Source: Clostridia bacterium (lineage in GTDB: Bacteria; Bacillota; Clostridia; Christensenellales; Borkfalkiaceae). Taken from it: a stretch of DNA of 64,000 bases. Made by a program: the position numbers and the translations under genes. The stretch spans positions 147,264 to 211,263 of the forward strand of contig JAFQEA010000016.1 in NCBI GenBank assembly GCA_017399185.1. Direction: 5' to 3'. The notes below the pieces were generated by a model. That model did not search any database and was not told the origin of the DNA. It saw only the letters and a program-made list of their open reading frames with translations. Every line of letters begins with the position of its first letter. The stretch's first letter is position 1. Shown here in pieces: positions 7,659 to 16,614 of this stretch.

Positions 7659-9044
7659 ATGAAGAAAAAAGAATTAGACGCTTTAAAAAAGGAATTGCTT
7701 TTTAAACGCGAAACGCTGACTGCTAAAAACGGCGGCGAAAAGGTCAGTCAATACGCTGAAGGCTACAAGGGCTTTATTGATGGCTCTAAAACCGAGCGTG
7801 AAGCAGTTGAATATACTATCCAAATTTTAGAAAAGTCGGGCTATAAGCCGTTTAACTTCGGTGATGCACTTGAAATTGGCGGTAGATATTACCTTAATAA
7901 CCGCGGCAAATCTATCTGCGCTTTCAGGATTGGTCAAAACAATTTGGAACAAGGCGTTAAGATTGTTGGCGCGCATATCGACTCACCAAGGCTTGACTTA
8001 AAGCAAAACCCGTTGTACGAGCAAAACGATATGGCGTTTTTAAAAACCCACTACTATGGCGGTATCAGAAAGTATCAATGGACGACCGTTCCGCTTGCGC
8101 TTCACGGTGTGTTAATTAAAGGTGACGGCACTACCGTTAAGGTTAATATCGGCGACGATAAGGACGACCCAATTTTGTGTATAACCGACCTATTGCCCCA
8201 CTTGGCGGCTGAACAATCACAAAAACCGCTTGCAACTGCCTTTAAGGGTGAAGGCTTAAATATCCTTATCGGTACTGACGCGATTGATAAAGACGCTGAC
8301 AAGGCGGTTAAGCTTAACGTGCTTAATATCCTTAACCAAAAATACGGTATTACCGAAAAGGATTTTATATCTGCAGAGCTTTGCGCTGTACCTGCGCTTA
8401 ACGCACGCGACTTGGGGCTTGACCGTTCACTTATCGCAGCTTACGGGCACGACGACAGGGTTTGTGCATACCCGGCACTCACCGCATTTTTGGAAAGTGA
8501 AAAATCCTTATCAACCTGCTTATGCATTTTGGCTGATAAGGAAGAAGTCGGCTCTGACGGCGTAACGGGCTCACAATGCTCAATCTTTTACGATTTATTA
8601 GACGAAATCTGTCACCACTTTGGTGCAAACAGAAACAAGGTTAAAATGAATTCCGTTTGCTTGTCGGCAGACGTAACCGCAGCTTACGACCCACTTTATA
8701 GCGAAGTTTACGAAAAGAACAACTCAACCTACATAAACGGCGGCGTTGCAATCTGCAAGTACACAGGCTCCCGCGGGAAATCTGGCACAAGCGACGCGTC
8801 TGCAGAGCTTGTCGGTAAAATCCGTGCAATCATGGATAAAAACGGTATCGTTTGGCAGACGGGTGAGCTTGGCAGGGTTGATGCCGGTGGCGGCGGCACG
8901 ATTGCAAAATACGTTGCAAACCAAAACATTGACACAATCGACGTTGGCGTTCCTGTTTTATCAATGCACTCACCAATGGAAGTTATCTCTAAAAAGGACA
9001 TTTACGAAACACATAAAGCCTTCAAGTGCTTCTATCTTGATTAA
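7659..9044 (+). CDS. M18 family aminopeptidase
   Basis: The 461-residue cytoplasmic enzyme removes N-terminal residues from peptides, acidic ones in the best-studied relatives. Metal ligands and catalytic residues are visible: VGAHIDSPRLDL (first His and Asp), DKEEVGSDG (Glu pair), GHDDRVCAY (Asp) and LSMHSPMEV (last His). AAGGAG is eight bases before the chosen ATG (MKKKELDAL). The encoded length fits the family. Codons for ITDLLPHL come from a diverged copy of the 26-bp element. Confidence 0.92.
   Translation: MKKKELDALKKELLFKRETLTAKNGGEKVSQYAEGYKGFIDGSKTEREAVEYTIQILEKSGYKPFNFGDALEIGGRYYLNNRGKSICAFRIGQNNLEQGVKIVGAHIDSPRLDLKQNPLYEQNDMAFLKTHYYGGIRKYQWTTVPLALHGVLIKGDGTTVKVNIGDDKDDPILCITDLLPHLAAEQSQKPLATAFKGEGLNILIGTDAIDKDADKAVKLNVLNILNQKYGITEKDFISAELCAVPALNARDLGLDRSLIAAYGHDDRVCAYPALTAFLESEKSLSTCLCILADKEEVGSDGVTGSQCSIFYDLLDEICHHFGANRNKVKMNSVCLSADVTAAYDPLYSEVYEKNNSTYINGGVAICKYTGSRGKSGTSDASAELVGKIRAIMDKNGIVWQTGELGRVDAGGGGTIAKYVANQNIDTIDVGVPVLSMHSPMEVISKKDIYETHKAFKCFYLD
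8180..8205 (-). repeat. 26-bp dispersed element, copy 3 (inside M18 gene)
   Basis: Minus-strand reading CCAAGTGGGGC, AATAG, GTCGGTTATA. It lies wholly inside coding sequence and matches consensus at most positions. Confidence 0.5.
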
Positions 9045-9057
9045 TCGGGCTTAAAAT

Positions 9058-9097
9058 AAAACCCATAGTTTGGCTTATTGCCGCTATGGGTTTTTTG
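9058..9097. terminator. Bidirectional terminator after the M18 gene
   Basis: ACCCATAG pairs with CTATGGGT across a 15-base loop, with A-rich and T-rich flanks. It serves the M18 gene and the convergent CotH-like gene. Confidence 0.85.
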
Positions 9098-9099
9098 CT

Positions 9100-10794
9100 T
9101 TATACGTATTTTTCTGCAGTTATGCGTTTAAGGCGCATATAGTCGGCGGTGGAGATGTTTTCACGCGTGGAATTATATTGGTTTTCCGCCGCGCCGCCAA
9201 GGCCGAAGTAGAACAAGCTGCAGTCGATTGTTCCGGAAATCTGATTGACGATTGCTTGCGATGGCATTGCCAAATCTTTGTAGTTTTCAAAATAGTTGTT
9301 ATAGCTTGTCACAAAGGTTTGATAATTAAACCAATCGGTTTCAAGAAGCTCGGCCAAACTATCCTTGAACATATTTTTATATTCGGTGATGCCGCCTGAT
9401 AAAATGGTTTTTGTGTAAAGCGGATTGTTTATTCGCCCCGTAGCACCGTATTGTGAAAACGGCTCTATATTAATCATGCCGTTCCCAGATGGGTTCCAGT
9501 CGTAATTAATGCCCAAGCACCTGTCGTAGTCGTAAGGGATTAAAAAGGAGCGACCCTGTGGGGTGAAGTATAAATAATAGTTGTTAGCGTTATTTCTTAT
9601 GCAGTCGGGGTTGCCAAGCAAATAGTTTACGGCTTCAAAGCGGGTAAAATAGTCCATATCGATTACGCTTTCAAGCTGGGTTTTAAAGGTGGTGCTTGAC
9701 TTGCTTGTTTTTAAAACGTTAATAAAGTTTTTAAGGTCTTTATTGTGCTGATAATCGGGGGCGGAGCGGTCGTTATTCGTTTTTAACGAATAGGTGAAGC
9801 GTTGCGTTGGGGTTTCCACGCCGTAATCCTTTGCCTCGGTTAAATCTGCAGGGGATAGGGTGTAGGTGCACTTATAAAGGTCGCCGCCCTGCTCGCTCGG
9901 CAGGAAGTTGCGTTTTATAAAGCGTTTATCAATGGTTTCATAAAGTCCGCCAACGCCAAGGTTTTCCATTTTGCCGTTTTGCTTTAGCATAAGGCTTGCA
10001 AGGGTAATGTGTGGTGCTAACACGCCGTAGCCTTGGAACATTTTGTTTGCGTAAACCTCACGCATGTAGGTGTTATCGTAGTTTTTATTCCACTTGTAGT
10101 AAAACTTTTCCATAGTGGCAAAGGTGCGGCCTTTACGCGCAGACCTTAAAGCAGGGTCCTGCCAGGTGGTGTAAATATCGTTCGCCCAAGCGCCTTGCTG
10201 GTATTCTTCGCCGTCAAAGGTTTCAGTAAGGTCAAACCTGAAGTGCACTAAAGAATAAATAGTTCCGTCCTGGTTGCAGAAATTGCGCCTTGACGTGTTA
10301 CCGCGCATTCTTATGCCAACGTCTTCGTAATAATAATCGGTGCCGTTTACCGTGATTGTAAGGTTGCACTTGCGGTATGTGTCAGCCTTTAAGCTGTTAC
10401 CGCGCTTATAGTCTTCATAGGCTTCTTCGATTTTAGAAAGCTCATACGGGGTGATATCAATCTTTAAGGTGATTTTGGTTGTGTCTTCCCAAAGGGTGTA
10501 ATAAAGCTCCTGCTCGCTAGCTTCATACTTTGATAAAAAGCTTGTATTTGCCTTTGCGGTTTGGTCGTCAAACCAGTTTTGATAGCTTGTTTGTGTGTTA
10601 TCGCCCGTGTTATCGCTACCCGTGCTTTGGCTTCCTGTTTGGCTTCCTGTTTGGGTTGTGCTTTGACTGTTGCTTTGGCTGTTACTTTGGCTGTTGCTGC
10701 CAGAGCCGCCGCTAACCATTGGCGGTTTTTCCGTGCAAGCGATAAGGGTGAAAGCTGTCAATATACATAATATAAAAATAAATAATTTTTTCAT
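9100..10794 (-). CDS. cotH: CotH-family kinase-like lipoprotein
   Basis: A signal peptide ends in the lipobox LIAC, so the mature protein is lipid-anchored outside the cell. A low-complexity Ser/Gln/Thr/Gly linker follows (repeated SQSNSQ, TGSQ; about residues 29-70). The rest is a CotH domain: IRMRGNTS near the start and NNYYLYF...IPYDYDRCLG near the end match CotH, a spore-coat protein whose family includes atypical protein kinases. The lipobox and linker suggest a vegetative or secreted variant rather than a coat component. Length is 564 residues. Role in this organism is unknown. Confidence 0.82.
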   Translation of the reverse strand: MKKLFIFILCILTAFTLIACTEKPPMVSGGSGSNSQSNSQSNSQSTTQTGSQTGSQSTGSDNTGDNTQTSYQNWFDDQTAKANTSFLSKYEASEQELYYTLWEDTTKITLKIDITPYELSKIEEAYEDYKRGNSLKADTYRKCNLTITVNGTDYYYEDVGIRMRGNTSRRNFCNQDGTIYSLVHFRFDLTETFDGEEYQQGAWANDIYTTWQDPALRSARKGRTFATMEKFYYKWNKNYDNTYMREVYANKMFQGYGVLAPHITLASLMLKQNGKMENLGVGGLYETIDKRFIKRNFLPSEQGGDLYKCTYTLSPADLTEAKDYGVETPTQRFTYSLKTNNDRSAPDYQHNKDLKNFINVLKTSKSSTTFKTQLESVIDMDYFTRFEAVNYLLGNPDCIRNNANNYYLYFTPQGRSFLIPYDYDRCLGINYDWNPSGNGMINIEPFSQYGATGRINNPLYTKTILSGGITEYKNMFKDSLAELLETDWFNYQTFVTSYNNYFENYKDLAMPSQAIVNQISGTIDCSLFYFGLGGAAENQYNSTRENISTADYMRLKRITAEKYV

Positions 10795-10821
10795 AAATCA
10801 CTCCGCTTATGGGTTGTAAGT

Positions 10822-10850
10822 ATTATATCACAACAAAAAAATATAATCAA
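10822..10850 (-). promoter_or_regulatory. Promoter for CotH-like gene
   Basis: On the minus strand TTGATT, 17 bases and TATAAT stand just upstream of the gene. Confidence 0.75.
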
Positions 10851-10925
10851 CCGTCTTTTTGGTGGCGGTGGCAATTTTTAAAAAAATTAAAAAACGGCAC
10901 TTACTAAAAGAAAGCAAAAAAGCAT

Positions 10926-10951
10926 AAAAGTGTGGCTATAAGTCGATTATC
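10926..10951 (+). repeat. 26-bp dispersed element, copy 4
   Basis: Reads AAAAGTGTGGC, TATAA, GTCGATTATC in the divergent spacer between cotH and glucokinase. Confidence 0.75.
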
Positions 10952-11093
10952 GCGCGTTTTTTGATAAAAATTGAGTGACAAATTTATAAAAATAAGGGCG
11001 TTTTTAGTCAGGTATTATTAAAAAAGTGTTTAAAATATCACAAACGCAAAACAAAAAATTCACCAAAAAAAAGCAAAAAGCAACGCATTAACA

Positions 11094-11122
11094 TTTACAA
11101 AAAGGTTTTTTGGTGTTAAAAT
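11094..11122 (+). promoter_or_regulatory. Promoter for glucokinase
   Basis: TTTACA, a 17-base spacer and TAAAAT lie 66 bases before the start codon. Confidence 0.7.
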
Positions 11123-11188
11123 AATTATTCAAGTAATATATCATTTACGCGCGTATATGCGTAAGCAAAATCATGCGGAGTGCGGTTT

Positions 11189-12151
11189 ATGAAGTATTTT
11201 ATCGGTATAGATATTGGCGGTATGAGCATTAAGTGCGGCTTGGTCAACCAAAGCGGCCAGATTTTAAAGTGGGATAGTATCGTTACAATTCCGCAGCAGG
11301 ACTATACCTTGACCGTTAAAGATATCTGCGACCTTATTAATAAGGTCGTTGGTGATTTTGGTATTACGCTTGATGACGTTTCAGCCGTCGGTATGGGTAT
11401 CCCCGGCACGGTTGATGCAAAGCGCGGGGTTATTACTTACTGCAACAACATTAATTTTAGAAACACGCCTATCGTTGAAGAAATGAAAAAGCATTTGAGC
11501 CTTCCCGTGTTTATCGGTAACGACGCAAACCTTGCCGCGCTTGGTGAAGTCAAGTTTGGCTCTGCAAAGGGCGAAGCTGACGTGGTTTTCGTTACGCTTG
11601 GTACGGGCGTTGGTACGGGTATTATCGTTGACGGCAAAATGATTATCGGCAGAAACGGCGCGGGCGCGGAAGGCGGACATATAGTTATTAAAAAGGGCGG
11701 TCTGCAATGCTCCTGCGGTCAAAAAGGATGCTGGGAAGCTTACGCTTCTGCAACGGCGTTACAAAAAATGGCGGCAAAAGAGCTTGAAAAGCACCCCGAA
11801 AGCTTAATTGCTGACCTTGCAAAAAAGGAAGGCAAGGTTTCCGGTAAGGCTGTGTTTGACGCCGCAAAGATGGGCGACAGGCTTGCAAAGCGCCTTGTTA
11901 AAAGATACACCGAAAACGTATCAAGCGGGCTTGTCAGTCTTGTTAATATCTTCAGGCCGAGCTGTATTATTATCGGCGGTGGTATTTCAAACGCGGGCGA
12001 CGGCTTTTTTAAGCCCATACAGGATTACGTCAGTAAAAACAGCTACGGCAGGGAAACCTGTCCGCGCGTTGAAGTGCGCAGTGCCGCGCTTAAAAACGAC
12101 GCAGGTATTTTAGGTGGCGTTGCCCTTGCAATGGATAGTCTGGGTTTATAA
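11189..12151 (+). CDS. glcK: ROK-family glucokinase
   Basis: The 320-residue protein phosphorylates glucose with ATP. Visible features are the phosphate-binding DIGGMSIK at the N-terminus, GNDANLAALGE with the catalytic Asp, GTGVGTGII, and the ROK zinc-binding motif CSCGQKGCWE with the upstream EGGH. I choose the ATG giving MKYFIGID because GCGGAG lies eight bases before it; a GTG three codons upstream overlaps that site. There is no N-terminal helix-turn-helix, so it is a kinase and not a ROK repressor. It would feed glucose from the maltodextrin pathway into glycolysis. Confidence 0.9.
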   Translation: MKYFIGIDIGGMSIKCGLVNQSGQILKWDSIVTIPQQDYTLTVKDICDLINKVVGDFGITLDDVSAVGMGIPGTVDAKRGVITYCNNINFRNTPIVEEMKKHLSLPVFIGNDANLAALGEVKFGSAKGEADVVFVTLGTGVGTGIIVDGKMIIGRNGAGAEGGHIVIKKGGLQCSCGQKGCWEAYASATALQKMAAKELEKHPESLIADLAKKEGKVSGKAVFDAAKMGDRLAKRLVKRYTENVSSGLVSLVNIFRPSCIIIGGGISNAGDGFFKPIQDYVSKNSYGRETCPRVEVRSAALKNDAGILGGVALAMDSLGL

Positions 12152-12152
12152 A

Positions 12153-12965
12153 ATGAAGCTTAAAAAGATATTTGAAAGTAAAGCGTTCATTTACGCTTTT
12201 ATATTGCTTATTGCCGCGGGGATTTTGTTTTTCAGGTCGGATTTTGTTATCGCAAAGGACGCTATAGTTAACGCGGTAATTAAAAACGTGGGGACCGAGC
12301 TTTTGGTTTTGGCAATCGTTTTAGTTGCTTTTTGCAAAAAGGAAAGCTTAACGCTTGTTAGCCTTAAGGTTAGCGGAAAGTCGCTTTTGTGGTCAATCCC
12401 GTGCTTTTTGGTTGCGCTTGCAAACTTTCCGTTTAGCGCGCTGATAAATAAAACTGCGGTTATTTCACGCGCCGACCTTATCTGGCTTGTCGCGATAGAA
12501 TGCTTTGTCGTTGCCGTTACGGAAGAGCTGTTTTTCAGAGGCGTTGTAACGTCACACCTTGATAGTAAGCTTGAAGGCAAGCATAAAAAATTTAAGGTGG
12601 TTATAATTTCTGGCGCGATTTTCGGCGCGTGGCATATTATCAACCTTTTAGGTGGGGCAGGCGTTACGGCAACCCTTTTGCAGGTGGTATATACCTTTTT
12701 AATAGGTTCAATGCTGGCAATGCTGCTTGTAACGACTAAAAGCTTAACGCTTTGCGTTTTGGTGCATGCAATTTTCAATTTTGGCGGGGCTGTTATTGAA
12801 AAGCTTGGCACGGGCGTTGCGCACGATACTCTTTTCTGGATTGCAACGGTTTTAGCAGGGGCTATTTGCTTTGTCTTTATGGGCGTAAGCTATCTTAAGA
12901 CCGAAAAGCCATTTAAAAAGACCGCAGTAACGGCTTTAGACAACACTAACGAAGATACGAAATAG
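12153..12965 (+). CDS. CPBP family intramembrane metalloprotease
   Basis: The 270-residue membrane protein has about seven hydrophobic segments and the three CPBP/Abi motifs: EELFFRG, FGAWHI and HAIFNF, which together form the putative metal site. Family members process prenylated peptides or act in bacteriocin self-immunity. It starts one base after the glucokinase stop, so translation is probably coupled. Nothing nearby suggests a bacteriocin locus, so the target is unknown. Confidence 0.85.
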   Translation: MKLKKIFESKAFIYAFILLIAAGILFFRSDFVIAKDAIVNAVIKNVGTELLVLAIVLVAFCKKESLTLVSLKVSGKSLLWSIPCFLVALANFPFSALINKTAVISRADLIWLVAIECFVVAVTEELFFRGVVTSHLDSKLEGKHKKFKVVIISGAIFGAWHIINLLGGAGVTATLLQVVYTFLIGSMLAMLLVTTKSLTLCVLVHAIFNFGGAVIEKLGTGVAHDTLFWIATVLAGAICFVFMGVSYLKTEKPFKKTAVTALDNTNEDTK

Positions 12966-12967
12966 GC

Positions 12968-12994
12968 GATTAATCGCCCTATAGGGCACTTTTT
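12968..12994 (-). repeat. 26-bp dispersed element, copy 5
   Basis: Minus-strand reading AAAAAGTGCCC, TATA, GGGCGATTAATC, two bases after the CPBP stop. The core GCCCTATAGGGC is a perfect palindrome; the sequence differs from consensus but the symmetry is kept. Confidence 0.65.
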
Positions 12995-13036
12995 AAAGTA
13001 TATTAGCAAAAATTTAGGGTTTAAACAAGGGGCTTT

Positions 13037-13882
13037 ATGAGATACTTATTATATAATCCGCTTTCAAACAACAATCGCGGCAAGCAAAGGGCTGACGGGT
13101 TGTTAATAGAAATTGGTGAAGCCGAGCTTATCGACGTAACCGCAATCAAAGACGAAAGCTTACGTGTTTGGTTTGAAAACCGCGATATTGATAATGACGA
13201 GATTTATCTTGTCGGTGGGGACGGAACGCTTCAAAGGTTTGCCAATATAGTTTACGGGCTTAATCTTCCGCCGATTTATTTTTACGGTGCGGGCACGGGT
13301 AACGATTTTTTAAGGGATTTAGGACCTGAAGCCGCTAAAGGCGGTGCTAAAATCAATCAATACTTAAAGGATTTACCCCTGCTAACCATTGGCGACAAAA
13401 GCTTAAGGTTTGTAAACGGCATAGGCTACGGGCTTGACGGCATGGTTTGTGAGCTTGCCGATAAGATAAAAGAAAAATCCGACCGCAAGATAAGCTATAC
13501 AATGCTCGCGCTCAAGTGTTGCGCGTACGCGTATAAAGCAAGAAAGGCAACCGTTACGGTTGACGGGCTTAAAAAGGAATACGAAGGCGTTTGGATTTGT
13601 CCGACCATGAAGGGTAGATATTACGGCGGCGGTATGATGGTTGCACCTAATCAAGATAGGTTAAACGGCGAGCATACAGTAAGTCTTGTCGTTGGGCACT
13701 GCCGCTCAAGGCTGAAGCTTTTAGCACTGCTTACGACCATCAAAAAGGGTAAGCATACAAAGTCAAGTGCGGTTGAAATTTTCAATGCAAAATCGGTTAA
13801 GGTTGAATTTTCAAAGCCGTGTGCGCTTCAGGTTGACGGCGAAACTTATTTAAACGTCAGCGGCTATCAGGTTGAAGTTTAG
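13037..13882 (+). CDS. Diacylglycerol/lipid kinase family protein
   Basis: The 281-residue protein carries the DAGK catalytic-domain motifs: VGGDGTLQRFAN (nucleotide loop) near residue 59 and GAGTGNDFLRDL shortly after. Relatives phosphorylate diacylglycerol or other lipids at the membrane. CAAGGGG precedes the ATG. The next gene encodes a PlsC acyltransferase, so the pair probably acts in phospholipid recycling. Confidence 0.88.
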   Translation: MRYLLYNPLSNNNRGKQRADGLLIEIGEAELIDVTAIKDESLRVWFENRDIDNDEIYLVGGDGTLQRFANIVYGLNLPPIYFYGAGTGNDFLRDLGPEAAKGGAKINQYLKDLPLLTIGDKSLRFVNGIGYGLDGMVCELADKIKEKSDRKISYTMLALKCCAYAYKARKATVTVDGLKKEYEGVWICPTMKGRYYGGGMMVAPNQDRLNGEHTVSLVVGHCRSRLKLLALLTTIKKGKHTKSSAVEIFNAKSVKVEFSKPCALQVDGETYLNVSGYQVEV

Positions 13883-13899
13883 CTTTGACTTAAGCAATC

Positions 13900-13926
13900 A
13901 AAAAGTTGGTCTATAAGACCGTTATA
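13900..13926 (+). repeat. 26-bp dispersed element, copy 6
   Basis: Reads AAAAAGTTGGTC, TATAA, GACCGTTATA. GGTC...GACC are compensating changes relative to GGGC...GCCC. It follows the lipid kinase stop by 17 bases. Confidence 0.72.
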
Positions 13927-13960
13927 ACATATTTTGTTACTATTTTAGGGGGCAGGGATA

Positions 13961-14833
13961 ATGCGACTGACTGTGCTATCACTAATAGTTGGGGTGATAG
14001 GTTCGGTTTTATTTTCAATATTTGGCGGGGTTGTTGATTCCGCCCGTGATATATGGATACCGCTTGTTGCGTTCGTTGTTTTATCAATCGGGGTAATTGC
14101 GGCAGGGCTTTTGTTTTGCATTGCGTTTACCTTTTTCGTTGATCAGACAAAGCCTATAAAAAAGCCGAGCAAGTTTTACTACTTTTTGTACGACGTGGTT
14201 GACGACTTTTTGGTTTTCTGGTCGGGTGCAAAGGTTAAAATTAACAGCCAGGTTGAGCTTGGTGAAGGTCCTTACTTTTTCACGGTAAATCACAGGTCAA
14301 AGTTTGACACTATGATTTTATCAATAGTTTTTAGAAAATACAAAATACGCTTTGTTGCGAAAACTGAAAATTTCAGGATTCCGCTTGCTGGCCCCGCAAT
14401 TTATAAATCGGGCTTTTTAGAGCTTAAGCGCGATAACAATCGTGAAGCCTTAAAAACCGTTTTAAAAGCAATAGAGTATCTTAAAAATAAAGAGTTTTCA
14501 GTCGGTATTTGTCCTGAAGGGACAAGAAACCAAAACGGCAGGCATCTTTTGCCGTTCAGGAACGGCTGCTTTAAAATACCGCTACGCGCAAACGTGCCAA
14601 TCGTTGTCACAACCATTGAAGGCACGGAAAAAATACATAAAAACTTCCCGTTTAAAAGAACCAGGGTTTATCTTGACGTTTTAAAGGTCATTAAGCCTTG
14701 TGAGTACGAAGGTAAAACCGCAACGGTCGTTGGGCATCAAGTCCGCGCCCTGATGCTTGAAAATTTAAAAAGATACGGCGTGGAAGAAGTTAAAATTGAC
14801 AATGAAGCCGATTTTAATAGCCAAGTGGCTTAA
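13961..14833 (+). CDS. plsC: 1-acyl-sn-glycerol-3-phosphate acyltransferase
   Basis: Two N-terminal hydrophobic helices are followed by the acyltransferase domain: NHRSKFD (the NHxxxxD catalytic box) and CPEGTRN (the phosphate-binding EGTR box). The enzyme transfers an acyl chain to lysophosphatidic acid to make phosphatidic acid at the membrane. The 290-residue length is slightly above the usual 240 because of the extra N-terminal helices. GGGGGCAGGG precedes the ATG. Confidence 0.88.
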   Translation: MRLTVLSLIVGVIGSVLFSIFGGVVDSARDIWIPLVAFVVLSIGVIAAGLLFCIAFTFFVDQTKPIKKPSKFYYFLYDVVDDFLVFWSGAKVKINSQVELGEGPYFFTVNHRSKFDTMILSIVFRKYKIRFVAKTENFRIPLAGPAIYKSGFLELKRDNNREALKTVLKAIEYLKNKEFSVGICPEGTRNQNGRHLLPFRNGCFKIPLRANVPIVVTTIEGTEKIHKNFPFKRTRVYLDVLKVIKPCEYEGKTATVVGHQVRALMLENLKRYGVEEVKIDNEADFNSQVA

Positions 14834-14859
14834 AAGGTGGCTTTTATATAAAAACTTAA

Positions 14860-14886
14860 GATAACCGGCTTATATCCCCACTTTTT
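14860..14886 (-). repeat. 26-bp dispersed element, copy 7
   Basis: Minus-strand reading AAAAAGTGGGGA, TATAA, GCCGGTTATC, 26 bases after the plsC stop. Confidence 0.72.
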
Positions 14887-14950
14887 ACTTAAAAACAACC
14901 CGAAATCTGTTGGAAAAGCAAAGGGGATAAGCACAAATTAATGGAGATAT

Positions 14951-15676
14951 ATGTTAGAACTTAAAAACTTATGTTACAGCGTTGAATCAGGTGGCGAAGT
15001 AAAGCACATCATTAACAACGTTAGTTTAAAAATTGATGAAAAATTCGTTGCCTTAACGGGGCCCAATGGCGGCGGCAAGTCAACCCTTGCAAAGCTTATT
15101 ATGGGCATCATTAAGCCAACGTCAGGTCAGATTATTTTTGACGGGCAGGATATAACGGATTTATCCGTTACCGAAAGGGCAAACCTTGGTATTGGCTTTG
15201 CCTTCCAGCAGCCCGTCCGCTTTAAAGGTATTACGGTAAGCGATATTATAAATATGGCAAGCGGCAGGACGCTAAAGGTGTCTGAAGTCTGCGCTTATTT
15301 GTCCGAAGTCGGGCTTTGCGCAAGGGAATACGTTAATCGTGAAATCAACGCAAGCTTATCGGGTGGCGAACTTAAGCGTATCGAAATTGCTTCGGTTATG
15401 GCACGCGGCGTTAAGCTTTCGCTCTTTGACGAGCCTGAAGCAGGTATCGACCTTTGGAGCTTTTCAAGCTTAATCAAGGTGTTTGAAAAGTTAAGGGACA
15501 TTTTAGGCGGCTCGCTTATTATAATTTCCCACCAGGAAAGAATTTTGAACATTGCAGACAGGATTATCGTTATTGCAAACGGTCAGATTGAGCGTGACGG
15601 CACGCCTGACCAGGTTATGGACAGGATTTTAGTAAGCTCTGCCTGCAAGGTCCTTGACGATAAAAAGGGGGTGTAA
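14951..15676 (+). CDS. sufC: Fe-S cluster assembly ATPase SufC (minimal SUF/SmsC type)
   Basis: The 241-residue soluble ABC ATPase has Walker A GPNGGGKSTLAK, signature LSGGELKRIEIA and Walker B LSLFDEPEAGID. The Glu-Ala-Gly-Ile-Asp form is typical of SufC. It powers Fe-S cluster assembly on the SufB-type scaffold encoded three bases downstream. GGAG sits seven bases before the ATG. No SufD, SufS or SufU gene follows, unlike the usual sufCDSUB operon of Bacillota, so this is a two-gene SUF system. Confidence 0.9.
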   Translation: MLELKNLCYSVESGGEVKHIINNVSLKIDEKFVALTGPNGGGKSTLAKLIMGIIKPTSGQIIFDGQDITDLSVTERANLGIGFAFQQPVRFKGITVSDIINMASGRTLKVSEVCAYLSEVGLCAREYVNREINASLSGGELKRIEIASVMARGVKLSLFDEPEAGIDLWSFSSLIKVFEKLRDILGGSLIIISHQERILNIADRIIVIANGQIERDGTPDQVMDRILVSSACKVLDDKKGV

Positions 15677-15679
15677 GAA

Positions 15680-16603
15680 ATGAAGCTTGACCCATTACAA
15701 AAACAGTTACTTTTAGAAATTGCCGACATCGAAGGCGTACCCCAGGGCGCGTTCAACATCCGTAAGGACGGTGAGCTTTTACAGCGCAGCACTAACGCTG
15801 ACGTTGATATCGTAAGCAAAACAGATAAGTCGGGCATTGACATTTATATCAGGGAAAACGCACCCTTCCAACGCATTGATATCCCCGTTATCATCACAAA
15901 AACGGGCGTAACCGACCTTGTTTATAATGACTTCCATATCGGTGCCGGGGCGGACGTTTTAATCGTTGCGGGTTGCGGCATACACAACCCGGGCTGTGAT
16001 ACTGCGCAGCACGACGGTATACACACCTTCAACGTTGGTGAAGGAGCAAAGGTTAAGTACGTGGAAAAGCATTACGGACAAGGGGACGGAAACGGCAAGC
16101 GTATTTTGAACCCGACAACCGTTATCAATATGGCAAAAGACAGCTATCTTGAAATGGAAACCGTACAGATTAAGGGTGTTGACTCAACCGATCGCAAAAC
16201 AAGCGCAACCTTGGATAGCGGGGCAACGCTTATTATCCATGAAAAAATTATGACGCACGGCAAACAAGCGGCGTTAACCGATTTCAGCGTTGACTTAAAC
16301 GGTGACGGGGCTGCTTGCCACGTTGTTTCACGCTCGGTTGCAAAGGATAACAGCCACCAGGTGTTTAATTCAATTGTAAACGGCAACGCAAAGTGTAGCG
16401 GTCATACCGAATGCGATGCAATCATCATGGATGATGCAACCGTTTCTGCAATCCCACGTATTAACGCAAACAACGTTGACGCAGAGCTTATCCACGAAGC
16501 CGCTATCGGTAAAATCGCAGGCGACCAATTAATCAAGCTTATGACTTTAGGTTTAACCGAAAAGCAGGCCGAGGAACAAATTGTAAACGGCTTTTTAAAA
16601 TAA
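15680..16603 (+). CDS. sufB: Short SufB/SufD-type Fe-S scaffold (minimal SUF/SmsB type)
   Basis: The 307-residue protein is the beta-helix core of the SufB/SufD family without the N-terminal helical domain of full-length SufB (about 465 residues). KCSGHTECDAII matches the conserved Lys-Cys-x-Gly-His segment, and LIHEAAIGKIAGDQLIKL with a C-terminal AEEQIVNGFL is the SufC-contacting tail. Glu-Ala-Ala-Ile-Gly-Lys is strongly conserved. It starts 3 bp after sufC. Family knowledge: such short scaffolds probably act as homodimers with SufC in anaerobes. Confidence 0.88.
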   Translation: MKLDPLQKQLLLEIADIEGVPQGAFNIRKDGELLQRSTNADVDIVSKTDKSGIDIYIRENAPFQRIDIPVIITKTGVTDLVYNDFHIGAGADVLIVAGCGIHNPGCDTAQHDGIHTFNVGEGAKVKYVEKHYGQGDGNGKRILNPTTVINMAKDSYLEMETVQIKGVDSTDRKTSATLDSGATLIIHEKIMTHGKQAALTDFSVDLNGDGAACHVVSRSVAKDNSHQVFNSIVNGNAKCSGHTECDAIIMDDATVSAIPRINANNVDAELIHEAAIGKIAGDQLIKLMTLGLTEKQAEEQIVNGFLK

Positions 16604-16614
16604 GCTTTATATGC

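Larger units (their letters stand above)
10795..11188. other. Divergent intergenic region, about 390 bp
   Basis: This AT-rich spacer holds a minus-strand promoter for the CotH-like gene, a plus-strand promoter for glucokinase, one 26-bp element and an inverted repeat TTACGC...GCGTAA just before the glucokinase ribosome site. No reading frame in it looks coding. Confidence 0.7.
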
